A stretch of DNA of 64,000 nucleotides from Gracilariopsis chorda (taxonomy: Eukaryota > Rhodophyta > Florideophyceae > Gracilariales > Gracilariaceae). The stretch's first letter is position 1. Every line of letters starts with the position of its first letter. The notes beneath the pieces are model-generated. The model had not been told where the DNA came from. It saw only the letters and a program-made list of their open reading frames with translations, and did not search any database. Below are positions 35,361-46,489 of the stretch, one piece after another. The stretch lies in contig NBIV01000103.1 of NCBI GenBank assembly GCA_003194525.1, positions 124,001 through 188,000 of the forward strand. Reading direction: 5' to 3'. The translations under genes and the position numbers were made by a program.

Positions 35361-36199
35361 TATGTCCTAATCTTCTGCAGCGGACAAAAAGTCAGTGCCT
35401 GCGGCAGTGTTCTCTGGTTTCTGGGGTAGGCTTCTGTAACTTCATTTTTCCCATTTCTATCAGTAGGGGTCCGTGATTCTTCTGGTGGCACCCTGAAGAT
35501 CTTCAAATGTACCGGATCTTCTCTTCTATACGCGATACAACACTTTCCGCATCTTTCATCGCGTTTGTGACAGTTGTTTATTCCTTGGTACAAAGGTCTT
35601 TCCAAGTAGAGTTCTTCAGACCTCTTTTGTATCTGTTTACCTGTTCTTCTATACTGATGTTAGAAATATCCAATATGATGTTCAAGACGCCATCATCCTA
35701 TTTCTGGACGTATTTCATCTGTTTCCACTTGCTAAGTTTACCACGAGTAAGTTCTTACTTGTACACTATCCTAAAACGAATCTCAAGACCATCAAATAGC
35801 TCGTCCAAAGTGGTAAAGTCTGTTACATTCTTCATTTTGGCGATGTATCACTCTTGATGAGCTCCACTAATATAGCTGACTGCTATGGAAAGCGCCTTCT
35901 CATTTGATGTTCCTCCAAGGTAGATTCGGACATGAGTAATTCAGCTATCAATATTCTGCTTTCTAGTAAACGCAGGAGGCTTATTAATCTTCGTAGTAGG
36001 CGGACATTGGCCTTTAGAGCTAAAAACGCGGGTAGGAGCAGACTTAGGCGATGAGATCTTGTAGTTAGCTTTGCTCTGGAGTCTTTCTATTGCCAAACGT
36101 GTGGTTTCCATGGCAATTTTAAGTTTTTGGATAATCTGGTGTGGACAGAACTTCAGTGAGGGCACGGCATTGCTCAGAGTGCGCGAAATCACGCCGAAT

Positions 36200-37360
36200 C
36201 AAGAAATACAGGAAACCGTTGCCAAATGAGTAAATATATCGGACCAAGAAATTGGATCTCGCTAATGATAATGCGGAATTTTTTGACATTCTGCCAGAGT
36301 ATAAACATAGAACGTGATGAAGTCGTGCCCGGTAGTAGTTCGAAAGTGCGAGGTCTTAAGTTCAAATCCTTTTGATGTGAAAGCAACCCTAGCAAAGAGC
36401 TATATCCCCAACAAGTCTTACAATACCACGCCCTAGGCGATTTTGGCATCCCTATCAGCGTTTATATTGCCATTTCTCGTTGCCATATCCGCCTTGTGAT
36501 TTTTTTTGCATTTTAGTACGAGGAAAATATAAAAATGAAAGCAGACACCGTGATCTGAAATTGTAATGGGTTTTGAGGACTTCATTGACCTGTCAGAGCA
36601 CTGATTCTATATCGAACAGATTTCTGGCGGGTAGAATGAGCGTGAAACAAATCTTCGCGCCAACGAAAAGCATTTTGGGCTACAACCTCTATCTTTACAC
36701 AACTTGAAATATTATAACTTTAGTGGCGGGAGCGATCGAGCAGAGGCGAGGCGATCGAATGGCGTCGTTCGAACATGTTGGCTGTGATTCGTTGTACCTC
36801 ATACAGGGCGCTTGGTTGAGTGCTGAATTGATTGGCTAGCATTTCTTGTATTGCAAATGGCTCGTACTCGTAGTCAAGCATATTGCACTCGACTGGTACA
36901 CTTGCACATTATTTGGGATGCTAAATTGAATTTTGTTTTCAAAACACGTGTCTATAACATAGAGCACTGGTAGACTTGCTCTAAGAACGTGGACGCGTCT
37001 CGGAGTGGTTAAAGTAGAGTTCTTCTAGTCTAGTGTTCCGCAGGTCAAGTTTCCCTACCTACCATTTAGAATGTGCTGACCATATGTTCTTGCACTAAAC
37101 CAAACAAGAATCTACGAAGGGTTGCTAATTTTCCCCTAATCTGGGTTTTGACCTAGACAAAGGTCTCTTATAGATCAAGTAACCTCTATAAAAGAGTTTT
37201 ATATTTGAATTTTGCACCTTCACTACAGGCTGGGTGATGGTCAGAAGCACCTTGCCTGGAGATTGTCAATGGATAGTTATGAATGCAGCCAGCTAACAAC
37301 GTTCTGACACCCGTCGTTAAGTTCTAGATCATACTTGGCTGCAATTCTGACTCTTGTAGA
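36200..37360. other. Stretch without a recognised gene
   Basis: AT-rich DNA with only short open frames. A tRNA-like segment at 36991-37060 is listed separately. Confidence 0.35.
36991..37060 (+). repeat. tRNA-Leu/Ser-like segment, possible SINE head or pseudo-tRNA
   Basis: The segment GTCTCGGAGTGGTTAAAG is almost exactly the A-box/D-arm of a leucine or serine tRNA. About 40 bases later GCAGGTCAAGTTTCCC resembles a worn B-box/T-arm. No proper acceptor stem closes the clover-leaf. It is most likely a tRNA-derived relic. Confidence 0.4.
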
Positions 37361-37363
37361 TGC

Positions 37364-39190
37364 ATGATATGTGCTGCTTCCAATATATTACGCACCAGGA
37401 GGCACGTTCTTCACCAGAAACTTTCTGGCATAAGCAGAGCTTCAGAGCTGTCCGCAGGCCAGAAGACTAGGGAGTCTGTTCGGAAAACTGAATCCTCTTC
37501 CGTACGTAGAGCATTCAACCAAACGCCGTGGACACTCTTTAATTCTTTTACGAAGACAGAAGCTCCTAGAATGTGCCAGGGCCAACAACGACCCGTCTTT
37601 CCTTCTACACAAAAGAAGCACTCACCAAAAGCGAGGTCGGTACTTCTCAATTCGCTGACAGTGACAGAGATGCAGCCAGTTCACAAAATTTCCAAGGGAC
37701 TACTGGGGCTCATGTTGACCCAGTCTCACAGGTTGACAGTTCTCAGCTCATGGACAACACCGGGATGCCTATGATTCACGACAAGAATCAAGTCCATAGG
37801 AGAGCCCGGAAAGTCAATGGAGGATGCATTCACGTCAGGAGCATCAAACTTGCCAGAGAACGGGATACCAGTGCAGCACATGCATAAGGATTTACCACGA
37901 GTATATGCTGACTTGCAGAGAGGTGTACGTTTTTCCGACGGTGAGACTCAAGCGCATGCTGGGATATCTGGCGGGCTCCACTCGGAAGGAGAAGAATAGA
38001 TCTATCTCACGAAATTTGAGAGTCACAGGAAACTTGATTATTTCCAGCGTTAATAGTGATCAATAAATTTCGATACAGAGCAGAGAATCTAATCTCTTCC
38101 AGAGACGCGCCCCAATGGCACTCCAGATCGACCAGAGGTAGACCCCCCGTCAGGAGTTGAGAACTTTCATTCGAAACCGCAAGGGCTATTTCCTCCTCAC
38201 GAGCCCATGGAAGCCAAATCGAGCCACAGCATGAGAAAAGAACCATCACGGTACCCCGGAAGTCAATTGCCGACGGTAAGTACTGAAAACAGGCAGGGTT
38301 CTAGAGGGCTGCAGTGTGATCCCTCTCGTGATCAAAGTTTCCTCATGCGTAAGCCGCCACAAACTGCTGTTGCTCAAATGATGCAACAAGGTTTCAGAGC
38401 TATTCCAGTGCATTCGCCTCATACCCCTGAAGAGGGATTAACTCATCCTACCCGGGCTGAGGGAGATCCACAACGGATATACCGAAACCATTACGCTCAA
38501 AAAGGAAACCTTGTAGGGAAAGCTGAAGATGTGAACCGCGAAGAATGTTCCGTGGGTAAATTGAATTGTCCTCCAAAAGATATATATAGGGATACTTAGT
38601 TATTAAAGCCAATTTTGCTGACCACAAGAAGAAGTCTCAGAGAAATAGTAATGCACAAAGCCAGAGAGCCAAAAATGAGACCACAAGAGAGCCAGTGAAG
38701 CCATCTAAGGAATACCAGTTTTGTTCAAACTGGCCAATCTTACGCAGCGGTGAAAAAATGAGACACACGAGAAGTTCTTGCGACAGCTCTTGGTGTGAAA
38801 GACGTTTGAGATTGGAGAAGTACCGCATTGAAAGATCAAGCTCGAACTGCCAAGGAAGCCACAGGAACATGCATTCCGTCAGTCGCAGTCTGCCGTCCTT
38901 GTCCAGTGAAGGTGGCATCGATCAACCCCTGAGACTGCTTTCTGGAGCTCACATTTCGAATCAGTGGTCTGCTTTGGAGCCCAACATACGCTTCGTAATC
39001 ACGCGCATACCCCACACAATACACATCAACAGCATCATAAACAGCTTCTGCTATGACATATTCTATGTCAAACCCAATATGAACTATTTCGTGTATTTTG
39101 AAAGTGAAAGCCAGCAGAGCCCCTGCCCTCTTGATGCGTGCAGGTGCCTCCCAATTCATATAATCCTAATCACAAGGAAACTGACATAAA
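37364..39190 (+). other. Unrecognised relic coding DNA with a cysteine cluster
   Basis: Several plus-strand open frames (37364-37774, 37573-37887, 37824-38066, 38207-38599, 38695-39189) look like pieces of older protein-coding sequence. One near 37850 reads CQRTGYQCSTCIRIYHEYML followed by TC, a Cys/His cluster like a zinc-binding finger. No family is recognised, and a piggyBac-type C-terminal finger is only a guess. Confidence 0.25.
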
Positions 39191-39329
39191 CCAAGGCTTA
39201 AGCAGTTACTTGGGATGAAAAAATGAGGATATCTACGTGTCTATACTCGCTGATCACTTTCATTGCTTTGTACATTTGAAGTGCGAAGCAGGTCATGTCT
39301 TGGAAATGATCCCGCTATTCTTCTGCAAA

Positions 39330-40572
39330 TCCCGAAAGCACGTTATGAAGTCTGCAACTAAGACCCTATCCAAAAGTATTGCTGAACTCGTCGACGGCCT
39401 ACTTCACCAATTTCAATACCCTTCTGATGATCATGGACCAATTCCAACACAGCGCTCCAAACCCCTCTGCATAGTCCTTGCACAAGAATTCAGAATTCAG
39501 ATGATCCACCGTCTCCAGCGGACCCCCAGATTGCACTTCCGTAAATGGACCTCCCACTACCATAGCATCCAAAGGCACAATTCCAAAATGTTCATTGGCA
39601 CGTGTGTAAAGAACAACAAGAGCTTCGTGAAACAAGGAACGCCAACGCTCATCTGAGATGTTCTTTAGCATCGTGACGCGGTTTTCCAGTTTGTGACGAT
39701 TGACAAAGTCTCTAATCTTTTTAACATTTTTGACACTTTTGGCAAGCCTGGTGTCATGCCCGCCCGCTATGACGAGTCTAACGTCAGCATCATGTAGTGC
39801 TCGTAGGTACGCCAATGTTTCAGCTGCAAGTATTACGTTCTTATTCCACTCATACTGATTACAGTCAAGCAGCAGATTGGAGGGATGGCGGCCTGTTAGG
39901 GCGTTCGGCAAAGACATGCCTGGATACATAAGATGGCACTCGCTTAGATTTGGGAAGGTGCTTGTAAAGACCTTAGAAGAGAAGCGTGAGTTCCACGCCA
40001 CAAGGGTGGCATGCTGAAGTGAGAAGGCCTCTAAGGTATCATAGAAAGTTCAGTATATCAGCTTCGACAAGTACTGTTGTGAATGTGGAGAGAGAATTTG
40101 TGCTAGCAGCTTATCTGGATAGTGGCAATAAAACAATGATCTGGATCGAAACAAAGCAAGACCAAGAATTGGTAAGGATACGATACCTACCGAGGCAGCA
40201 TCAAAGCAGCAGAAAAGGCATGTCTATAAAGCAAGAATAGCGGATCGAAGCGGAGCAAGAGCTGCCTGTACAAGAACAAAAAGTGTTTGGGAAAACAGTG
40301 GTTAGCGAGCTGGCGGAGAGATGGGGATATGGGGCTCGAGGTTTGAAGAGGCGTACCTGGAAGCGTCCGAATAGTGAGCGCAGTATCGGTGGAGAGATGC
40401 ATTCTACTCGGACTCGCGGCGAAGGATGAGCGACTTCAGCAAAACATTGTGAGTGGTCGAAATATTGGGTGAGAATGTTTGTCTGATGCCTCTTTTCTTG
40501 GAGAGAAATAGCAGCATCGACGATGAAACGCTCGGAACGTCCATGATAGAGAGAGGCTTGCTGCGGAACCAT
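39330..40572 (-). pseudogene. ALG2: ALG2 pseudogene (GDP-Man:Man1GlcNAc2-PP-dolichol mannosyltransferase)
   Basis: ALG2 adds the second and third mannoses to the dolichol-linked N-glycan precursor on the cytosolic face of the ER. The relic covers almost the whole protein, about 400 codons without introns. N-terminal: GRSERFIVDAAISLQEK, then TQYFDHSQCFAEV. Middle: SLFYCHYPDKLLA, a hallmark of ALG2, then HATLVAWNSRFSSKVF. C-terminal: QYEWNKNVILAAETLAYLRA, VIAGGHDTRL and VLYTRANEHFGIVPLDAM, the GT-B nucleotide-sugar site with its EHFGIVPLEA-type motif. It is dead: the N-terminal third is in a different frame from the middle, a TGA lies in frame at 40050-40052 (after LSKLIY), and the frame shifts again near 39460, where the other frame continues AVLELVHDHQKGIEIGEVG. 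The motif after VPLDAM is also altered. Being a host gene copy, an intact paralogue should exist elsewhere. Confidence 0.82.
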
Positions 40573-41089
40573 ACAAAGCGGTGTGTGAGAGAAGGAGGCT
40601 AGGTGGGTGATCGGAAGTGGATCGAAACTCTGCTGTACGAAAAGTGATTGTTATACTCTGGATGCCGCCCATGGTAGGGTATGTAAAGTGAGGGTATAAT
40701 GGAAATGGTGGGAAAAATGCACATGGTGCGCCAAAAAGTTGCACCAGTGCTCGATATGCAAGAGAAAACGAGCTCCGTACGTAAGCAATGTACAATCATT
40801 TACGACAATGTGGCTATCCTCAAAGTCATTATATTTGTCCAGCTGCTGTATAATCGATTACTTAGCGGTCATTGGTAGTGTCACCGCACTAAGTTGACTA
40901 CAGCCTGGAACTCGTAGCAATCCGACAAGCACTCCATGACGAACATCACGCGCAGACTAGGAAATCATGTGCAGACTAGGAAATCAAGTGCAGACTAGAC
41001 TCACCGGATTCTCATAACTCATACAAACGGTATTTCCAAAATAAGTTACCTTATACAAAGAAAAACAAGCGCCTTGACGTTATGCATCA
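40573..41089. other. Spacer between the ALG2 and Hsp20 relics
   Basis: No gene recognised. Contains a 19-bp direct repeat, listed separately. The minus-strand open frame at 40436-40799 overlaps the ALG2 relic in another frame and is not supported as a gene. Confidence 0.4.
40952..40999 (+). repeat. Short tandem repeat, 19-bp unit, 2.5 copies
   Basis: GCAGACTAGGAAATCATGT at 40952 is followed directly by GCAGACTAGGAAATCAAGT at 40971, one base different, then a partial third unit GCAGACTAGA. Confidence 0.85.
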
Positions 41090-41568
41090 TCACACCTCAA
41101 CCAAGATCATAACGGGTTCATTTCTCTGTATGACAGGGATGCGAAGCGCAAGCATGACGTCTTGATACTCGCTGACAGCGATGTTGGGAATACCAGCATC
41201 ATGCCCCAACCCGAGGTCGTAGTTGACCATTTCGCGTTTCTCTTCCTCCGTTCTGACGAAAGACTTTTCGAAGCGCATGGCAGCAATGGCCAGGTGATGA
41301 CCGTGTACTTTGATGTTGATGTCGTTCTTTTCGGAGCCGTGTATCTCGAAGTACAGATAACCCTCCGTCTTGTCTGACTCAGAGTAGTAGTTGAGCCCTA
41401 GAACCGGAGTGGAAGCTCCTCTTCCTTCTCCTCAGCGCGCTGGCGCCATAAGTGATGGCCGTGATGGTCATGTCCATGGGCCTAGAAATGAGGCAGCGGG
41501 GCAGCTAAGATTTGCGCGGTGGTTGGGAACATGAGAACGTTAAGCAGGGAAGGCGATGAAGGACGCAT
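41090..41568 (-). pseudogene. Small heat-shock protein (Hsp20/alpha-crystallin) pseudogene
   Basis: Hsp20 proteins bind unfolding proteins as oligomeric holdases. Reading down from an ATG at 41566-41568 gives MRPSSPSLLNVLMFPTTAQI, then a histidine-rich AHGHDHHGHHLWRQRAEEKE, then the alpha-crystallin domain: TEGYLYFEIHGSEKNDINIK, VHGHHLAIAA, RFEKSFVRTEEEK, and AVSEYQDVMLALRIPV, the usual A-x-Y-x-(D/N)-G-x-L-x-x-x-I-P end, with valine in place of glycine. About 155 codons, a normal length for the class. It is dead: a TAG lies in frame at 41482-41484, and the frame shifts near 41410-41425 between the His-rich part and the crystallin domain. A heat-shock element lies 328 bp upstream. Confidence 0.65.
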
Positions 41569-41895
41569 AATTGGAATGGATATAACGGCAGATGCGTGCG
41601 AACGGTAGGAACGGGATGTGAAATGGGAAAGGTTTCAGCCGGTGCGTTGTGGCCAGCTGATGCCTATACGCTTCGTAGGTGCGCATGAGCCACCATGAAG
41701 TCAGTGATCAATTTAGCGGTTGCAAACCAAGTGCAGAGCGCTGCAGGGCAGTTGGCGGCGACGGAATGGAAGCCCCTGCCAACCGCATGCGTGCACGTTG
41801 GGAGATGCTCTCATATATCTTCTGGTTTGGCTCCAGTCCGGTGGAGCTAATCGCAGACGGCCAAGTGGGGAGAGCTCATGCTTGTTTGAACTGGA

Positions 41896-41908
41896 GAAGC
41901 TTCGGGAA
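41896..41908 (-). promoter_or_regulatory. Heat-shock element (three units)
   Basis: GAAGCTTCGGGAA matches three alternating nGAAn/nTTCn units exactly (GAA 41896-41898, TTC 41901-41903, GAA 41906-41908), the consensus site of heat-shock factor trimers. It lies upstream of the Hsp20 relic and in the divergent spacer before the Sel1-type relic. The match is visible; the link to Hsp20 is inferred from position. Confidence 0.55.
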
Positions 41909-42386
41909 GCACCGAGAATGATCACTTGCCCTCCAGTGCTCGAGCACCCTCTTCCATGCTTCTACCAAACTCTGGGCGCCTCTGGATTTTCTTCATCAAA
42001 CATTCTGTGCCTCTGTGACCCTGTTTCTCACTTGCCGAATGCTACCATCCTGTCTCCCTCCTTTCCGCTCACAGCCTCTATAAGAGCACTGTCTCTCTCA
42101 CCGCCTCCCGTCTCAACCTCTCCCATCTCAACAGGCTGTACAAGTATATGCAGATAACAGAGAATATAAAGTTCGTCTCGTGACTCTTTAAGTCAAAAGT
42201 TCTGACATGGTTGGATTCTGTGAGGTATTCCCCCCCATCTGTGGCCTAGGTTGACAAGGCGGGGAGGAGGTTTAGTCTCTGTGCGATTCGATCTAATTTT
42301 AAGGGCCAACCTCCTCTCGCCGCTTCCACCCCAGGGGTCTCTCGCCTTCAGCGTGGCGACCAACACGCGAACTCGTCGCGCCGCTG

Positions 42387-43140
42387 ATGGCAGCAGCGCC
42401 GCCACAGACTCCACCACCTCCAAGCCCAATGGCCACAATCTCCGCCGCCACATCACGCGCGCCGCGCACCCACGCCGCCGACGCGCAGCAACAAAAACGT
42501 CGCTACGGGCGCGCCATCAAGCAGCAAGCCGACGCGCAAGCTAAGCTTGCGCTCGCCAACCTTTTGCAAACCGGCGTGCCCAGCGTCAAGCAAGAGACCC
42601 CCAGCGCGCACCAGCTCTTCAATGGTGCTGCCAAGCAGCGCCGCTCCGCGCAGACGCTCTTCAAACTCGCCAAAGCAAACATGGACAACCCCGTCTCATC
42701 CGCCACTGCGCAACGCGCTGTTCTACCTGCTTCAAGAGTCGGTGCACCTCGAGAAAAGCGCCGAGGCGCTGCATGCCTCCGCCTCGTTGCTCTACCGTGC
42801 GCCGTACAAAAGCAGGTTTAAATATGACCCCGACCGCGCTGTGCAGCTTCACGGACGCGCCATCACTCACTTTTGTTCGCCAGTCGCAGATTATCTGCGG
42901 TCTGTTGCCTACCTGCTCGCTTCCCATAAGGTCTCCAAGCACGACCCTGTGCGCAGCGTCGCCCTGTACAAACACTACATCAAGCTCACACAGGACCTTC
43001 GCTCCATGAACAACCTGGGTATTCTGTATCACTGCTGCAAGCCGTCCGTCAAACCCAACCGGCGTCGGGCGCGGATGTGGTATGAACGAGCGTTTAAACG
43101 AGCGCAGTTTCCGTACGCCCAAGCTCGTCCTGTCCCCACC
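42387..43140 (+). pseudogene. Sel1-repeat protein pseudogene
   Basis: Sel1-like repeats are TPR-like helical pairs that build protein scaffolds, often in ER-associated degradation and signalling. After a proline/alanine-rich start, the first frame reads KRRYGRAIKQQADAQAKLAL and ANLLQTGVPSVKQ. In a second frame, from about 42690, come DPDRAVQLHGRAI, ADYLRSVAYLLASHKVSKHD, PVRSVALYKHYIKL, and SMNNLGILYHCCKP followed by RARMWYERAF. These fit the A-x-x-x-L-G-x-x-Y-x-x-G...A-x-x-x-Y-x-x-A repeat pattern for three to four repeats. The two frames do not connect without a shift between about 42660 and 42710, so it looks broken unless an intron lies there. DNA here is clearly GC-richer than the flanks, as expected for a host gene. 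Start and end are uncertain. Confidence 0.6.
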
Positions 43141-44870
43141 TGCCCGCGCCGTGGCGCACCTGAATTGCGGCACCGTGCCTTTGCACCGCGGCCTGTGTCG
43201 CCCGCCTTGAATGTCATTCCTTCCGCCTCTACCCGCCCGCCGCTCTTCCAGACATATTTCGCTTTCTGCCGCCGATTCCACTCGCCGCCACGCAGCCCGG
43301 CACCACCACCACCCGCTGCACCGGCTCCAGCCACGTGCCTAGCACGACGAACTCGTTCACCTGCCGCAGCAGCGACTCGTCGATGATTCCCTACCCGCTC
43401 CACTCCGCCGCACTCTGCATGCTCGTACAGTCCTGCGAGCAGCTTCTGCACTGCTACTGACTCCCGCCTCACCACCTGCAGTACAACATCTCTATTGCAA
43501 CGTATACACGCAAGGAGAAGCAGTTTATCAAGTTAGTAGGGAAAGATGGTAGCAATAATTAATCTTGTCTCTGCAACTCTTCATCTATTTCTGTGGCCAC
43601 TGCGAGGATAACACCCCTGACAAGGGGACGCTGACGAATTCGTACCACAAATATCATCCCTTCTAGTATACATTGTATACATAAAAAGGAGCAGGCGCTT
43701 CAAACGATGTTGAAGCGAGAACTGCAGCTTCTTTAATTTCTGGTGGCCATCCGCCAGAGCCACAAGTAAGCCCCTTAACTGCGCAGCACCGTACGATGGG
43801 TGGATGGCGCTGTCCTGAGGAGTCAAACCATACCCTGCCTCATTTGAGGGCGCTTCTTAGGTAGGCGGCCCTGCTTCGGAGGCTTTGTCACCAATGAAAG
43901 GACTAGGCTTAAGGGTTGGTTCCGGGGAAGAATTGCCAGATATCTCTCGAACAAGCAGGGTGGCATTCAGACGTTAATGCTTAGCCATGGTAAGGTTGCT
44001 GGCACAATATTGCTGAAAATGTCAGTGGCTCTCAGCAGATATTATATAGACAAAAAAATTCCCTAAGAGCTGAAAAACCTTTTGCCAACTTGGCCCGTCA
44101 TGGCAAGGATGTGGCCCATGACAGGTTAGCATGAGTCGTTGCATAAGCCTACTTTGCATAACGAGAGATTATGCGCCTGGAATAATTGTCTATAAAGGCC
44201 CGGCCTCCAAGCTAACACGGGCCAGACCACTTCCCATTCCTTTGGCAATCCCCATCTTCTCTTAGAGCTGTCTGCTTCTCCTTGTCCTCAACCCTACTCT
44301 TACCCACTTTCCCCGCATAATAGTGCTGCTTTTTCGCCTGCAAACTATCATTGACTCGACTGCCTCGGTCTGTTACGAGATTAGCCGGCGTACTAGTTTG
44401 CTCCAAGCCACGAACCAGACCTAAGGTTTCGGTCGTGCTTGTTCAGTGAAGACGTTGGTATCCCTATTGCGCTAGAGCTAAGGTTTTGGTAGCGCATCCG
44501 TTGCCACTATTGTTCTTCTTTACCGCTGCTAGTGGGCTGCTATCCTGCGTACGCTTTTATCATCATCTATATCCGCCTTGCCTTAGTCAAGGCGGTGCAT
44601 TTCATGTGCCTACCGCCGCAGTACTCAAGTTGCTATATCCCTTTTCGGTCTACTATCTATTGGCATTGCACGTAAGTGCTGGTACCCTCGAGCTATGAAC
44701 ATATTTTCAAGCTACTACCCAGCAAAGAAGGGTAGAAGAAGGGCTGTCATCGTCCATTTTTGTCAAATCGCGCAACATGACACTCACGCGGTACTCTTGA
44801 AGAGGGTTCAACTCCTCGGCACTCACAAGTGTTGTCTCTTTCGATGGATGTTCTTCTGACGTCCGCAAGT
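43141..44870. other. Stretch without a recognised gene
   Basis: From 43141 to about 43500 GC-rich DNA may be the decayed 3' part of the Sel1-type gene. From about 43.9 to 44.7 kb the sequence could be the LTR and leader of the following retroelement: a TATA-like GTCTATAAAGGC lies at about 44,189, but no LTR boundaries were found. Confidence 0.35.
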
Positions 44871-44879
44871 TTCTTTCCT

Positions 44880-45863
44880 TTTCTGAGAATGTCGCTACCC
44901 GAGGAGAGTCGAACAAGGAACGGGCATTGGAGTTTTTCGGCTCCCTTGAAGATGAAGCACTCGAATTCTATTACTACAACTTTGCTTTAAATGGGGATTT
45001 AACTGCTGATGCATTTAAGTACGATACGGTAAAGGCAGCCTTCTTGGAACGGTTTCATGGGACTGAACAACCCTAGTAGTACATTCGCCAGGCTTTCTCG
45101 TTCAGGTTAGACTACAGGGACTTGTTGGGATCATTGAAACGAATAGACACATGTTTCGAGGAGGCAGGATTCAACTCCCAGGCCAAGTTTGGGTTGGTTC
45201 AGAAGACTGTAATGGAATTCTCAGATCTGGCTCAGTTTGTTATCCTTCAGGGAGCGACAGACTATCAAGCATTGAAAAACCTTGTGAGGGCCTTTGTGGG
45301 TGGAAAAAAGGGCCTCAGATCCCATGGTGCTCTATATCTTCTTGCGCCTCCAAAAGAAAATTCGACAGAAGGATAAGCCAGGCTCTCATGCTTCTCCCGA
45401 AGGCAAAGTAGATGAACTCACAAACCAGCTGGCACAGTTAAATTTGTTTGTCAAGAAAAATCAAGCTATGGATAGAAGGAATGAAGAGGATCGACTCTGC
45501 GCATATTGTCAGCAACCAGGACATTACTCAATTCGTTGCAACCTGAACCCTAATCTCAGAACCAGATGCCGGCGTTGTGGCAAGATCGGCCACGCAAGGG
45601 CCACGTGTTGGAAGAAGGATGTCGATGTTGATTGCAGGGTTGGATTCGAGGACGTCCGAGTAGAGTCTGAAAGTGAGACTCGACTCAAGAAGAATGACAA
45701 GGGAGATAACATGCAGAACAGCCAACAAACAAATAATGTCTCCGCTGTCGTCGACGACGAAAGTAATGAGGAATGCATGACCCTGACGAAGAGAACAGCT
45801 GAAGGTGCCAGTACCAAAGCAGCTTCGAGCGGAAGGACCCATGCGGTTACCCTTTCTGCTTAA
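44880..45863 (+). pseudogene. Gag with two CCHC zinc knuckles, element E
   Basis: The retrotransposon Gag core shows NKERALEFFGSLEDEALEFY near 44915 and the helical SLKRIDTCFEEAGF region near 45130. Two zinc knuckles follow near 45500-45615: CAYCQQPGHYSIRC and CRRCGKIGHARATC, each C-x2-C-x4-H-x4-C. Gag packages the element's RNA. An acidic tail follows. Confidence 0.8.
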
Positions 45864-46160
45864 CCCTTCAGTAATAATAGAGAAGGAACATCATGGCTTG
45901 CCAAAACACGCAGTACGTCCTAAGAGGCCCACTAGGAAACAAAAGATATCGTCTAGGACATCTTCCAGCAAATACAAGCTAGAGGAACATGCAGGAAAGT
46001 ACAATATTCTTCAGGAGCTTGCAAATGCCTCCTCTGGAATCATCTTCAGTCAGCTTGTTCGTGGTGATGCTGATGACGGTGAGAAGGATATACGTCACAT
46101 ATTATCAGGACGGAGGTCCAGTCGGGGCACCAACTACCTTGAAGCCAGAAACGAGACCGT

Positions 46161-46484
46161 ATGGCTAAATTAGTCCCGGCAGAGGTATACAGAACTGAAT
46201 TACAAGCCTTGCTGGACTCAGGAGCAATATCGAATTTGCTTTCTGCAAACCTCATCCAAGATTTTTCGCTGGAACCACTACCGAGAAATAGGAAGATCAC
46301 AGTAACTGATGGCACCACCACTATTGTGCGCCGAGTCTTTCATGACGTTCGGGTAAGGTTTGGAGCTGTATTTGTTCCGCTAGAACTTCTCGTGGTGGAG
46401 AAGTTTCTCTTTAGTTTCATCATAGGTTGTCAGACATTAGAACGCCTAGGAGCATCTATTGACCTGGGAAAACAAGAATTATGA
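46161..46484 (+). pseudogene. Aspartic protease of element E
   Basis: The retropepsin motif ELQALLDSGAISNLLS carries the D-S-G active-site triad, and the second half has FSFIIGCQTLERLGASIDLG, like the I-L-G-x-D-x-L hydrophobic motif. It would cut the polyprotein. It follows Gag directly. Confidence 0.8.
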
Positions 46485-46489
46485 CAGAA

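Larger units (their letters stand above)
30650..36200 (-). mobile_element. Ty3/gypsy chromovirus fossil, element D, very decayed
   Basis: Minus-strand chromovirus with parts in the usual order: possible Gag about 35.4-36.2 kb, protease about 34.0-34.4, RT about 33.1-33.8, RNase H about 32.57-33.05, integrase about 31.5-32.5, integrase C-terminus with chromodomain 31.06-31.58. It is unlike elements A-C in sequence and is AT-richer. It carries many breaks and is clearly old. No LTR pair was found. Between 34.6 and 35.35 kb lies DNA with no match to Gag or Pol, possibly an insertion. Confidence 0.82.

Noticed and set aside
36280-36385. T-arm-like segment (GGTCTTAAGTTCAAATCC) that might be a tRNA
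   Set aside because: The B-box is plausible but no A-box at the right distance and no stems that close were found.
40436-40799. 119-codon open frame on the minus strand
   Set aside because: Overlaps the 5' part of the ALG2 relic in another frame and has no motif of its own.
45524-45842. Hydrophobic minus-strand open frames
   Set aside because: Shadows of the Gag zinc-knuckle region of element E on the plus strand.
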